Positions 25,427-35,121 of a stretch of DNA of 64,000 nt are shown here, in pieces. This DNA is from Bdellovibrio sp. (GTDB lineage: Bacteria; Bdellovibrionota; Bacteriovoracia; Bacteriovoracales; Bacteriovoracaceae): the NCBI GenBank assembly GCA_016187935.1, contig JACPIU010000014.1:1-64000 (forward strand). Reading direction: 5' to 3'. The notes under the pieces are model-generated. The model searched no databases and was not told the DNA's origin. It saw only the letters and a list, made by a program, of their open reading frames with translations. Position numbers and translations under genes: made by a program. How positions within the stretch are numbered: position 1 is the stretch's first letter; each line of letters begins with the position of its first letter.

Positions 25427-27187
25427 CTAGAAATCATCCTGGGCCGGACCGAGCGAAGGAATGCACCCGAGGCGTTTATCGGGGGGTTTGACAGAGGTTT
25501 GCAATCCGGAGCCTTGGGATGCGGCCTGACCGCCAAGATCACTGGGGGCCTTTACGGTATAAATATACTGAGTGGATTTTCGAACATAGGGATTGATGAT
25601 ATCGGGCGGCCAATAAAACATGATGGTTTTTTGTCCCGCCGTAACATCATTGGGGATAAAATGTTGTCCATTTTCATAATAGAACCAAATCTTACGTAAG
25701 AGATTTTCGCGCACGAGTAAGACATCTTGAGGTGCCTGTTGTAGAGCGCCACCGTTGGCCACGACCACAAGGGGCTCGCGCTCGGCGAGATAGACTCCTT
25801 CAGTATCAACGCCGATGAATTCTTTCATAACTCTAAAGAGTGGGTCCGTGCCGTTGTAATGTTCTTGAGTTGGGCAAAATGCCCGTCCGGTCAGCGCACT
25901 CGTCCAAGGTTGCATAACATAGCCAATACTGGGCTGAGGGCCGGTGCTTCCTCCGCTTCCCGTAGGGGCCACATTCGGCCAACGCAAAAGCATAAATACC
26001 CTGATCGTGCGAGTGACATTATATTCATCCAAGAGACGTTTCTGTATTTCATCGTTGACGTCTTCTTTACTATTGCCATCCGTATCGACAAAACGTGGGT
26101 CGGACTCGTCCCAAGTTGCGAATTGTTGAGGAACTAATTCCAAGCGTGGATAGATGGGGCTGTCATTTAATCCATAGATATTGATGTCATGGCAGAAAGT
26201 CTGTCCACTACTTAAAGGAGGAAGTGAGGGGGGAGACTTATTGACGGCAAAGTAAAAATGCATTCGAAGCGCCTGGTTCCAATTATAACCATCGGTACTT
26301 GATGATCCTGCCCGATTAATACAACTATATTGACTGGCCGGCATGACTTTAAGTGGTCCTGTGGGAGGAGTACTTGCGGGCACATAATCGAAAACGCGAA
26401 TTTGAAATTCATCGGAAGATGCTCCAGAAGAAGTTTCTAGAATGCGTGCCACATAGGTAATGTTTTTGGGAACACTCTGAATATCGATGGTGACGTTCTT
26501 GTTACCAATAAATTCTGGTTTAATGTCTATAAGCATCGTGCCTGAACTGTCTCGCAACTCGAGTTTACAGGCTGGTCGAACAGTTCCATCACCGATTTCC
26601 ACGGTGCACCAGTTTTTTAGTGTTCCCAAACTGGAATTCAGTTCGATAGCGGGGTCGAGATTGACGTTCACAAAGAGCAGCTTCTGGCCATTGGTGCTTT
26701 TGCTACTACAGTAACCTAAGCAGTTATTCAAAATGAGCGGTGTAGTATTTTGGCAGGCACAGTAGTCGTTCTTAACAAAAACGGCTTTGTCAGGTCGTTT
26801 GATTTCCTCAATACAGACGCCTTTACTTTTGGAGATCATTTCGCCTAATTCTATTTCATCATCAGCGCTCAGTCCGCTTGTCGTTTTCAGTGAGTTGATT
26901 ATTGCGGTTATTTCGTCGTGAGTTGCAAGACGTTCATTAGAGGCACATTCCTTAATACACTCAGTTAGTTCCGAATTGATATAATCGGTGCAATTGCCAG
27001 GGTCTGCCGCCTCAGTGGTGACTGAAAAATCTTTGATTTTGGCATGTCCTTTTCGAGCAGCTTCATCCTGACAACCCACCATCACCGCAAGGGATAGAAG
27101 AAGGGCCAAAGGCCATCTACCTCGCCACCATAGGGAAGGTATGATCGCTGTATATGAATTGAATCCCATACTCATTTCCCGACTCAT
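25427..27187 (-). CDS. Large Cys-rich lipoprotein, unknown function
   Basis: The 586-aa protein has a long N-terminus ending in a lipobox (LLSLAVMVGC, Cys39), so it should be lipidated. Cysteine pairs cluster in residues 60-220 (CTDYINSELTECIKECAS, CACQNTT, CLGYCSS), suggesting disulfides. The C-terminal half is beta-rich with YVPASTPPTGPLKV and resembles nothing I can name. Internal ATG codons at 27175 and 27169 are alternative starts; the latter has a GGGA at better spacing. It is monocistronic and points away from the HU-family gene. Confidence 0.75.
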   Translation of the reverse strand: MSREMSMGFNSYTAIIPSLWWRGRWPLALLLSLAVMVGCQDEAARKGHAKIKDFSVTTEAADPGNCTDYINSELTECIKECASNERLATHDEITAIINSLKTTSGLSADDEIELGEMISKSKGVCIEEIKRPDKAVFVKNDYCACQNTTPLILNNCLGYCSSKSTNGQKLLFVNVNLDPAIELNSSLGTLKNWCTVEIGDGTVRPACKLELRDSSGTMLIDIKPEFIGNKNVTIDIQSVPKNITYVARILETSSGASSDEFQIRVFDYVPASTPPTGPLKVMPASQYSCINRAGSSSTDGYNWNQALRMHFYFAVNKSPPSLPPLSSGQTFCHDINIYGLNDSPIYPRLELVPQQFATWDESDPRFVDTDGNSKEDVNDEIQKRLLDEYNVTRTIRVFMLLRWPNVAPTGSGGSTGPQPSIGYVMQPWTSALTGRAFCPTQEHYNGTDPLFRVMKEFIGVDTEGVYLAEREPLVVVANGGALQQAPQDVLLVRENLLRKIWFYYENGQHFIPNDVTAGQKTIMFYWPPDIINPYVRKSTQYIYTVKAPSDLGGQAASQGSGLQTSVKPPDKRLGCIPSLGPAQDDF

Positions 27188-27437
27188 CGACTTTTTTGCC
27201 TCTATTCTTGAATTATTCTTCCTATCTAGTCTATTTTACTGCTCCTATATTGTGGGATGTCTGTTTCATGGTAAAATATGATAAAATGTAATAAAAACAA
27301 TGAAATAGGGATTGTTAAGGGGAATGTAGAGTGCTTTACTGGTGCCTCAAAATTGTGCCAGCAAGAAGATTAAGGTGGAAGGGCAATTTGCCGATAATAT
27401 TAGGGAAAGTTCACCATTTTTTTTCAGGAGATCGTGT

Positions 27438-27743
27438 ATGACCAAGGCCGATTTGATTACCGATTTGGAAAAGCAGGCCAATATCACTCATAAACAGGCC
27501 GAGTCGATTATTAACATTGCCTTCGATGCCATGATTAAAGCACTTTACGGCGATGATCGCATTGAAATTCGAGGCTTTGGCTCTTTTGCCAACCGCAATT
27601 ACAAGGCCTATGAAGGCAGAAATCCCAAGACCGGTAAAATCGTGAAAGTACCGCCAAAAAAAGTGCCCTTTTTTAAAGTAGGAAAAGAATTAAAAGAGTC
27701 AGTCGATGCCGGGCGTGAGAAGTTCACTATTCGTGAGGCGTAA
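27438..27743 (+). CDS. HU/IHF-family DNA-binding protein
   Basis: The 101-aa protein matches the HU/IHF fold: TKADLITDLEKQANITHKQA, then IEIRGFGSFANRNYKAYEGR with the arm NPKTGKIVKVPPKKVPFFKVGKEL. It bends DNA and helps organise the nucleoid. CAGGAG just upstream sets the ATG at 27438 in place of longer in-frame starts. The RNPKTG arm is typical; the Ala-Tyr-Glu-Gly stretch leans to IHF/HU-alpha-like members of delta-type bacteria. Confidence 0.93.
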   Translation: MTKADLITDLEKQANITHKQAESIINIAFDAMIKALYGDDRIEIRGFGSFANRNYKAYEGRNPKTGKIVKVPPKKVPFFKVGKELKESVDAGREKFTIREA

Positions 27744-27815
27744 GCTCTTCTCTTCCCTGTAGAATATTCACACTTCATCCCTGGTGCCAGACCTCCATGT
27801 TAGACTGCTGCCTTC

Positions 27816-30800
27816 ATGGTGTGTCTTAAACATGCGTCCACATTTATTGCCATTCTTTATGTCACGATCGGTATCGCGGCGGCGGCGGTATTGCGGGATA
27901 TGCCAGGGCTTATACCCCTTGATAATAAAGGGTTTCCTGCCACTGATTTGATCTCACAAGGACAACTTTTAGGTTTGGAAGAGGCCATAAGTTTACGCCA
28001 ATCAGGAGCGGATTTATCCCTACTTGAACCGCAAAATTCTGATCTTTGGTCTGCCGATGGAAGCTATGCCTTAACTGTGGCCGATGAAGTCGATATCCGT
28101 GAGGGTGATCAGGTTGATTATCTGAGCGTGGTACTCTCGCGGACCGGAAATTTTCGTTTTTCAGTAAAAAAGGGCGAAGGCGGACGGGTACAAACCTTCA
28201 CCGTCTTGGCCAGCAAGAAATCCCATGGAGTGCTCTTTCGAAAAGCATTGCTGCAAAAATTGGGATATCAAGTTCCAGCAGTTAAACATCTGCATAGAAT
28301 GACAGTGCGTTTCTCTTCTACTTTTGAGCGGGAGAATTTCATTAATGATTTGGCCGAAGGGACGTTTGGTGATCCGAAGCGTTGGGTGATAGAACAAACT
28401 GCCGAAGGAAAAGAAATTATTCTCCAAGATGTCTTGGTCATGGAGGGAGAGGACCTGATTTATAATTTGGCGATGGGACAGGTTCCCGAACAGGTCATCA
28501 AAGGCCGAAGGGTCTTAAATGCTCTCTTGCTTCCCTATGCGGTGATTTCGCCCTCGGAATCGGTCAATCTTTTTTCCTTTGAGGTCGGACGTATTCTCTC
28601 CGGCTCACTCAAAGTCGATTATGAAGACGGAGAGGATTTTTCTCCCGCGTTTGAAGATGCCAAATGGATTGCGCGTAAAATCGCCAAGCTGAGGCGTTCT
28701 GATTTTGAGGAAATTGCGCGAAGTGGATTAGTGCCTCTGCCGGTCGAGAAAATCTTGGTTGAGAAATTTATCTCGCGGCGAAATTCATTAGTGCGTCTTT
28801 TGGGATTGAACGAAAAGGCGCTGGAGTTTAAGTCCGATCTGAGTGAAGGAAAGGAATTGGTTAAAGGCAAGCTCACCCGTGAATGGTGGGATGGACATGC
28901 CGAGCGATTTTCTTACGGTGATCCAAAAGCGCCTTTGAGTGGCACGGAAGTCTTCAATTTTTTCAAGAGCGAGTTCATTTCCAACGCTCTTTCAAACCTG
29001 ATGAGATCGTTCAATGAATATGTTGTTCCCCATACTGATTTGCAAATGGAGGTGGCCGAGCATCAGGCCAAAACTTTCGATAAGGCCTTTCAAGAATTTT
29101 TAAAGACAGGAGTTTATAAAGAGGTTCCGGTAGGCGTTTTTGTTTTACCGCTTTTTGATATTGACCTCATGGCCTCAAGAGATATTGTCGCCGGCACTTA
29201 TTTGGGAACAGATAATGTGGTCCAGTTGGCCGATAGCTTCGGAGTCTCTTTGGAACTGGGTGCCTACATTGGACTCGATGGCCCCACCGCTCCCTGGGTT
29301 GCCAGTGGTGAAGTCACAGGGCGGGTTACCAGGCGTTATTCTCATTTGCGACCGATCAAGAGCATTAAGGCGGCGCTGAAGACGCCTTACAAAAACATCA
29401 TTGTTCCCATGTATAAAAGAAAGCTGGCAAAAAAGTTGGACGCTTTGAATGCTGTTCGTTTGGCCGGTCTTAGTGACGAAGAACTCAAAGTGAAAATTGG
29501 CGAACTGATGGGCGATTTTTACAAGGATTTTGAAGTTGGTGAGTCCATTATCATCACCGATAGTATTGGCCCTTCCTTTAATTTTGGGGGTGGGGTTGGA
29601 CTATCCCAGTTGATCAGCGCCCAAGCGCGTTTCTTTGGTTCACAGATGATCTTGTCGCGTTTACATATTCATCGCAGGGATGAGAAGACCATTCAGATTT
29701 ATCGCGATTTTGGCAATATAGGACAATTCGGAATTTCATTAGGGGTCAGGGCCTTTATCCCCATTCTCACAATTTCGGCCAAGATCAACAAGGGAGTGGG
29801 TAGAACTAAATTCTATTCTCTCGACCTCGATCCAAATCCGGCAGAAAATAAAAGTATTTTACGTAATATCCAGTCACTGCGTGCATTGCTGTTTCATAAT
29901 GACATGGATTTGCTGGAGCACTACGGAAAACCTTTTGCTATCGAGCACAAAATCCGTGAGGGCGGGGTGGATATAAACTTCCTTCTGTGGCGCTATAAAA
30001 CACTCAACACCACCGACTTGATTTCCGTCACCCATCCTCAGGGGGCCAAGAAATATTTCTATCGCCAGCTTTCCGGGCACCGAAGTGGACGCAATCCCTT
30101 GGCCTTCACCTTGGATATTGCCAATGGTCTTATGAATACGTATGTCGGTAATCAAATTGCCCTGGCCGATGTGAGTAATGGGAATCCCGGCGATACCTTT
30201 ATGGGTAAATCCAAGGCGCGTGAAGTTAATTTTGAGGGTGAAATTCTCAATTATGACAGCTCTTCCCAGACAGGCGAAATTCGTGAGCCATTTATTTCCA
30301 TCAGCTATCTCTGGAAAGGCTGGACCATTTCTAAAAAGAAAGTACTCAAGCTGATTGCCGATCTCAATCAAGATTACAATTTTCCTCTCTATACTCCGGA
30401 GAGTTTGAGTACCACCAAAAGTCTTCAGCTGTATTCGCTTTTCTTGAATATCTATTTTTATAAAAAGGCCATTGGTGAATTGAGTCGAGTCGATGATAAA
30501 AAATTATTGGCCATTTATCGCCGTCATGCCAAGGCCCGTGATCGTGTCATGCACGGAGGAAGTTACTTCCCGGGAGACCCGATCGGAGCAGGTAGTTATC
30601 GCGATGTCTATACCCGTGAAGAGCAAATTCGCGATGAACTCTCGCAGCTGAAACGATTGCAGAAAAAATACAACAAGTGGCTTAAACGCCGTGGGCCTGC
30701 CAAGCTGGCAAAATACGGTGTGAAGATTGCCGCTAATCTGGAAGAAGATTTATATTTTGACGGAATCGCCGAGAGTGTTGGCGGAAAACAAAATCTTTTC

Positions 30801-30980
30801 GTTACTTCACAGATCCGAGGATTCAGAAAAGGCGATGAGAACGGCGATACCCCGCTTCTGTCTCACACTCTGGGTGAATTTGGCGATCGGAAATTCATGG
30901 GACCCTTGGCCGATATGAAGGGCCAGATAGGTATGACTGATGCCGAATTCTTTGCTTATTGGATGATGGATAAGCTATGA
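27816..30980 (+). CDS. Large exported protein of unknown function, coupled to a subtilase
   Basis: The 1054-aa protein has a signal peptide (TFIAILYVTIGIAAAAV). I find no known domain. There are hydrophilic alpha/beta segments throughout, a basic stretch near residues 510-545 and another near 930-970, and Gly-rich strands around FGGGVGLSQLISAQARFFG that could be outer-membrane-like. The stop overlaps the ATG of the following subtilase (ATGA), so the two are made together. Possible roles include a substrate, partner or anchor of the protease. Orphan large exported proteins of this kind are frequent in predatory bacteria, which is context only. Confidence 0.75.
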   Translation: MVCLKHASTFIAILYVTIGIAAAAVLRDMPGLIPLDNKGFPATDLISQGQLLGLEEAISLRQSGADLSLLEPQNSDLWSADGSYALTVADEVDIREGDQVDYLSVVLSRTGNFRFSVKKGEGGRVQTFTVLASKKSHGVLFRKALLQKLGYQVPAVKHLHRMTVRFSSTFERENFINDLAEGTFGDPKRWVIEQTAEGKEIILQDVLVMEGEDLIYNLAMGQVPEQVIKGRRVLNALLLPYAVISPSESVNLFSFEVGRILSGSLKVDYEDGEDFSPAFEDAKWIARKIAKLRRSDFEEIARSGLVPLPVEKILVEKFISRRNSLVRLLGLNEKALEFKSDLSEGKELVKGKLTREWWDGHAERFSYGDPKAPLSGTEVFNFFKSEFISNALSNLMRSFNEYVVPHTDLQMEVAEHQAKTFDKAFQEFLKTGVYKEVPVGVFVLPLFDIDLMASRDIVAGTYLGTDNVVQLADSFGVSLELGAYIGLDGPTAPWVASGEVTGRVTRRYSHLRPIKSIKAALKTPYKNIIVPMYKRKLAKKLDALNAVRLAGLSDEELKVKIGELMGDFYKDFEVGESIIITDSIGPSFNFGGGVGLSQLISAQARFFGSQMILSRLHIHRRDEKTIQIYRDFGNIGQFGISLGVRAFIPILTISAKINKGVGRTKFYSLDLDPNPAENKSILRNIQSLRALLFHNDMDLLEHYGKPFAIEHKIREGGVDINFLLWRYKTLNTTDLISVTHPQGAKKYFYRQLSGHRSGRNPLAFTLDIANGLMNTYVGNQIALADVSNGNPGDTFMGKSKAREVNFEGEILNYDSSSQTGEIREPFISISYLWKGWTISKKKVLKLIADLNQDYNFPLYTPESLSTTKSLQLYSLFLNIYFYKKAIGELSRVDDKKLLAIYRRHAKARDRVMHGGSYFPGDPIGAGSYRDVYTREEQIRDELSQLKRLQKKYNKWLKRRGPAKLAKYGVKIAANLEEDLYFDGIAESVGGKQNLFVTSQIRGFRKGDENGDTPLLSHTLGEFGDRKFMGPLADMKGQIGMTDAEFFAYWMMDKL

Positions 30981-33900
30981 AATCGATAATGCTTATGCTT
31001 GTATGCTTGGCCGGAGTGGTGCATGCCGAAATACGGCATGATTATGTCGTTCTTTTCAAAGAGAAAGCATCTTATAAGGGTCAGCAACTGACCCGTTTCA
31101 CGCCCTATCACTCGTCATATTTTGATCGCCTCTATCAAGGAAAATTCAGCGCAAAGGAATTGGCCTCGTGGAAGAAAAGACGCGACGTTCAGAAAATTGA
31201 GGCAGTTTATGGCATCAGTCTAAGTTCTATTATTCCTAACCATGCCCAAGGTCATTCCAACGATCCTCTCTATAAATGGCAATGGGGAATTCACAACCAG
31301 GGTCAAAGCACCACTTCAGATATTGATGATATTCGTTCCAGACGTCTTAATGGTGCAGACAGTATCGACATCGGCGGCCCGCAAACCTTGAACGCATTGG
31401 AAGATAAAATGCACGGCGATGTCATGGTGGCGGTGATCGATAGTGGGGTCGATATTGAACACCCCGATTTGAAGAATGCCATCTTTAGAAATATGGCCGA
31501 ATGTGATGCTGAGGGGCGCGTGCGCTTTCGCCCAACCGATGATCGCGATCAAAATGGTTACATCGGTGATTGCCACGGATGGGATTTTACCAAGGACAAT
31601 GCCAAAGATGGTCAACGCCCTTTTGATGACCAAGGCCATGGTACTCATCTCTCCGGCATTTTAAGTATGCAACGAGATAACTTAATCGGGGGACGTGGAG
31701 TTTCTCAAAAGATTAAAATCCTTCCGATTAAAGTATCCCATGGCCAGAGCAATGGCAGTGGCGCTGGCGCCTCGGCGGAATCATTTACCGATCGCGTGGC
31801 CAAGGGAATTTTGTATGCCACCAAAATGGGGGCCAAGGTTATTAACTTGAGCTTGGGATGGCCTCGATCACTGGATACAAATTATTTACGTGAGGCGGTC
31901 AAGGAAGCGCTTAATAAAAATGTACTCATTGTCGCCGCCGCCGGTAACAATCATTCAGAATCACCGATTTTCCCTTGCGCCTATGAAGGTGTCCTTTGTG
32001 TGGGGGCCCAATCCGTTGATGGAAGTTTGTCTGAGTTTTCCAACTATGGAGGGGCGGTTGATGTTCTGGCCCCGGGTGATCAGATTCTTTCCACTTACCC
32101 GCAAAAACTAACCCCCAGCTTCTTTAGTGTCGTTGGTTATGAAATTAAGAATGGCACAAGTCAGGCGGCCCCTTTTATTTCCGGCTTGAGCGCCGTGCTT
32201 CGGGGGATTTTTCCTGACTCCAGTCTTGACGATCTCAAGGCCATTTTACTGTCCTGGTCCTCAAAAAACAATGAAACGCATGAGACACTTTTTGGTTTGG
32301 TGCATGCCAATTTGGATTTGCGGGCCAGCGATTTTTTAATTTATCCTAATTTCAAGGAAGGCGAGGAGCTGGAAGTTAATTTATCCGATTTATCTTTTAA
32401 ATTTCCACTCGCATTGCAAAATTTAGGTCTTGAGCAATCCCGTGTGGAAATCAAAGTGGAAGTTCAGGCCGAGGGTGTGTCTTTAGAACAAGAATCCTTT
32501 TCCCTGAATGATTGGAAACATGGAGAATCCAGAACAATTCAGATTTCCGGACATGTCGCGAATCTTCAAGTGAAATCCGAGATGCGTCTGCGTATTGTCA
32601 TGGGCCAAATGGTTTTTCAAAAAAGAATTGTGCTGGCACGCGGTTTTGAAGGAAATGAAGTTGTCCGCTTCGATCTCCCCAAGAGTGGAATTAATTATCT
32701 ATTACCTCAGAAAAAGGGATATGCCAGTCAACTTCGCACTGTTCAGGATTTCTATCGTGCCGGCGTTTCTCCTGAGTATTACGCTCTAAAAACCACACCT
32801 AATGGCAGTGAACTTTTTTTGTTTCGCCCGAATCCCACATCAATAAAAACCATTCAAGCGGCGAATCCAATTGTCGGACGCCTCTTAAATTTTTATCAAC
32901 TTGATTTAAATTATGACGGAACGAACGATTATCTCTTGGTTTCTTTGGTGCAAAAGGAAAGTCAGCGCCATCTTCTTTACACCTTTCTCGATAGCAATCT
33001 GCGCCCCATGTTCGGCGCTCAATCGTCCCTGGTCTTTGAACCAGAAGTGGCGGTTTTTGATCCCGCCCATATGGTCATTTTGCCCGTCAACACTAAATTC
33101 GGCCCAGTGGCGTCCCTAGGTTTCATGGCCCAAGGAAAGGTTCCGCGACTTGACAAAAATCCTGATCCATTTAACCGCGATGAAGATGTTCCTGCTTCTC
33201 ATTTTTATTATCTCTATCCTGATTTTGAAAAGGGAATCATGCTCACTCGCATTGTGGATAATTATAAACTTCAGCAGGAGCTGAGTGATCGTTACCAGCT
33301 GGAGTGGCAAGAAAAAATTTTAATTGTCGGACCGTTGTATCAGTCCAAAACATTATTCATGGCCAGCAAGGCCTATCTCCAATTTGAAATGAGCGATGGT
33401 CTGCAAATTCGTCGTGCCATGGTGGAATTGGGTGCCAATTTCTCCACCAAAATCGCTGATGGCCCCATGGCATCCCTGCCTCGTGTCGGGCAGCTCTCCA
33501 TCCCTTTAACTCGTTTAAATAGCGATGGACCCCAGTTTTTTGGCGGAACAGGTTACGTGTCCATGCAAAACGATACCATGGGAAGTGCCGCCTTCTATGG
33601 CCAAAATGGTGAGGCCCTGGCGCGTTTTTCTCTTCAACATCCCTTTGAGCGCGACCATATTTTAGGCCTTTTGGCGGGGGCCAGAAGAGGTGATAGCTCT
33701 TATCTCTTCTATCAGACCAAGAACAATCTGGGTGTTATTGTCAAGGAAGATGGCGTGCAAAAAACTCATCTCCACGGCATTGATCGTGTTTCTTTCTTGC
33801 CGGGGCAGGTTTTTAATGAATTGTTTTATCCCGTGGTTGCCGGCCAGGGAGAGGAGGCGATGCCGGCCTTTTATGTGGATGCCACTCAGCTTAATGCCGG

Positions 33901-34087
33901 CAGGATTTATGTGTTGACGGCCTCATCTCAAGGACTTGAGTCTAATTTGCAAACTAGTATCCGTCTTTCTTCTCGCTGCCTGGCGCTTAATCCGGTAAGC
34001 ATTCAAAACCTCTATCACTTTGTGGCCCTTTGTGGGAAAGAAGACCGGCCTGGCGAATATGAAATGCGTTTTTTGCCCATGAAATAA
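30977..34087 (+). CDS. Secreted subtilisin-like serine protease (S8)
   Basis: The 1036-aa protein has a signal peptide (SIMLMLVCLAGVVHA) and a short propeptide-like region starting at DYVVLFKEK. The S8 triad follows: Asp155 (VAVIDSGVD), His221 (GHGTHLSG) and Ser395 (NGTSQAAPF), with the oxyanion Asn in AAAGNNHS. Residues 460-1036 are a long C-terminal region without a recognised domain, beta-rich and perhaps a beta-propeller. It overlaps the preceding 1054-aa gene by 4 nt. It likely acts outside the cell or in the periplasm. All catalytic residues are present, so activity is expected. Confidence 0.92.
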   Translation: MKSIMLMLVCLAGVVHAEIRHDYVVLFKEKASYKGQQLTRFTPYHSSYFDRLYQGKFSAKELASWKKRRDVQKIEAVYGISLSSIIPNHAQGHSNDPLYKWQWGIHNQGQSTTSDIDDIRSRRLNGADSIDIGGPQTLNALEDKMHGDVMVAVIDSGVDIEHPDLKNAIFRNMAECDAEGRVRFRPTDDRDQNGYIGDCHGWDFTKDNAKDGQRPFDDQGHGTHLSGILSMQRDNLIGGRGVSQKIKILPIKVSHGQSNGSGAGASAESFTDRVAKGILYATKMGAKVINLSLGWPRSLDTNYLREAVKEALNKNVLIVAAAGNNHSESPIFPCAYEGVLCVGAQSVDGSLSEFSNYGGAVDVLAPGDQILSTYPQKLTPSFFSVVGYEIKNGTSQAAPFISGLSAVLRGIFPDSSLDDLKAILLSWSSKNNETHETLFGLVHANLDLRASDFLIYPNFKEGEELEVNLSDLSFKFPLALQNLGLEQSRVEIKVEVQAEGVSLEQESFSLNDWKHGESRTIQISGHVANLQVKSEMRLRIVMGQMVFQKRIVLARGFEGNEVVRFDLPKSGINYLLPQKKGYASQLRTVQDFYRAGVSPEYYALKTTPNGSELFLFRPNPTSIKTIQAANPIVGRLLNFYQLDLNYDGTNDYLLVSLVQKESQRHLLYTFLDSNLRPMFGAQSSLVFEPEVAVFDPAHMVILPVNTKFGPVASLGFMAQGKVPRLDKNPDPFNRDEDVPASHFYYLYPDFEKGIMLTRIVDNYKLQQELSDRYQLEWQEKILIVGPLYQSKTLFMASKAYLQFEMSDGLQIRRAMVELGANFSTKIADGPMASLPRVGQLSIPLTRLNSDGPQFFGGTGYVSMQNDTMGSAAFYGQNGEALARFSLQHPFERDHILGLLAGARRGDSSYLFYQTKNNLGVIVKEDGVQKTHLHGIDRVSFLPGQVFNELFYPVVAGQGEEAMPAFYVDATQLNAGRIYVLTASSQGLESNLQTSIRLSSRCLALNPVSIQNLYHFVALCGKEDRPGEYEMRFLPMK

Positions 34088-34172
34088 ATTCACACTGGCC
34101 TATTTTTTAGAGTCTCTGTTGCTACAATCGCCTGGCACGTCTTGTGTCTAATTGAAATTTTGCGGGAGTCCT

Positions 34173-35075
34173 ATGAAGAGAACGGTCTTGGCCATCAATT
34201 TCATATTTTTTGTGACTTTAATCTTCGCACCTATCAGTGGGCAAGCGGATATGACGACTATTGCGACCGCTTTGGTAAGGGGAGGGGCCACGGCCATCGC
34301 CACCGAAGATGGGCTCAGTATTAAAAATGAAATGACCGATGCTGATTATCGTCGAGTGGCCGAAGGAATGTTTAAGGTGCGTGAGGCCCTTACGCATACT
34401 TACTCGCTGGCCGATGATCTGACTCTCGGAATGTACGTCCTTCGCTATCTCTCTGATCTAGGCTCCTATGAGGTGGCCAACAAAGATATTATGGCGTTGG
34501 TTTCAGGCCTAGAGCAATTATCAGGTGAACCTTTTGACCCCGAGTTTAAGGCCTTATTAGCGCAAATTGAACGCATTCGTTTTGGTGAGCGAAAAGGAAT
34601 CAAGTATGTCAAAATTTTCACCATCAATCGGGAAGGCATTCGAATCCCCTTGGAATCTTTGACTGCCGGCTCGACTGGAAATAATCAAGTTAAATTTCTC
34701 ATGGTTAAAAATAAATCCCAGATTTTCTTCTCTGATTTGGTGGGTGCCAAAAGCGATCAGTGGCTTAAGGATTTCATCCGCAAAAAAGTACGCTTTTTCT
34801 TCTTTGCCATTAAGTCGTTAAACCAAATTAATAAATCCTTAAGCGATAACATCGTGAGCTATATCAAGGGTGGACGCCCAGTGCCAACACTCTTGTTGGA
34901 GTTTGAAGGGATTTACGCACGTGTCGCTACAACAACCTTATTTAAAGACGTCGATTTCTATATCAAAAAGGCCGTGGCCATGCCAGGTATATCAAATGGC
35001 CAAGAAGGTCTCCCTAGCTTTGCTCTCGAGGCCCGTGGTAAGCTGCTGCAAGCAAAAGTTAGCATTGATCGTTAA
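34173..35075 (+). CDS. Exported protein of unknown function
   Basis: The 300-aa protein has a signal peptide (LAINFIFFVTLIFAPISGQA) and a mostly alpha-helical body. GGGAG upstream sets the ATG at 34173; an earlier in-frame start at 34152 would spoil the signal peptide. It lies 85 nt after the protease and may share its transcript. A hairpin with T-run follows directly (35085-35121). No family is recognised. Confidence 0.7.
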   Translation: MKRTVLAINFIFFVTLIFAPISGQADMTTIATALVRGGATAIATEDGLSIKNEMTDADYRRVAEGMFKVREALTHTYSLADDLTLGMYVLRYLSDLGSYEVANKDIMALVSGLEQLSGEPFDPEFKALLAQIERIRFGERKGIKYVKIFTINREGIRIPLESLTAGSTGNNQVKFLMVKNKSQIFFSDLVGAKSDQWLKDFIRKKVRFFFFAIKSLNQINKSLSDNIVSYIKGGRPVPTLLLEFEGIYARVATTTLFKDVDFYIKKAVAMPGISNGQEGLPSFALEARGKLLQAKVSIDR

Positions 35076-35084
35076 CAGGACTTT

Positions 35085-35121
35085 GAAAAAGGCCTATTAA
35101 CAGATAGCAGGGGCCTTTTTC
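35085..35121 (+). terminator. Hairpin/terminator ending at the lplA start codon
   Basis: A perfect 10-bp stem, GAAAAAGGCC...GGCCTTTTTC, with a 17-nt loop ends one base before the ATG of lplA. It looks like an intrinsic terminator for the exported-protein gene. The AGGGG ribosome site of lplA (35109-35113) lies partly in the 3' arm, so the hairpin could also control lplA translation. Confidence 0.6.

Noticed and set aside
29874-30371. 165-aa leftward frame inside the 1054-aa gene
   Set aside because: It is antisense to a coupled, signal-peptide gene and reads like a shadow frame.
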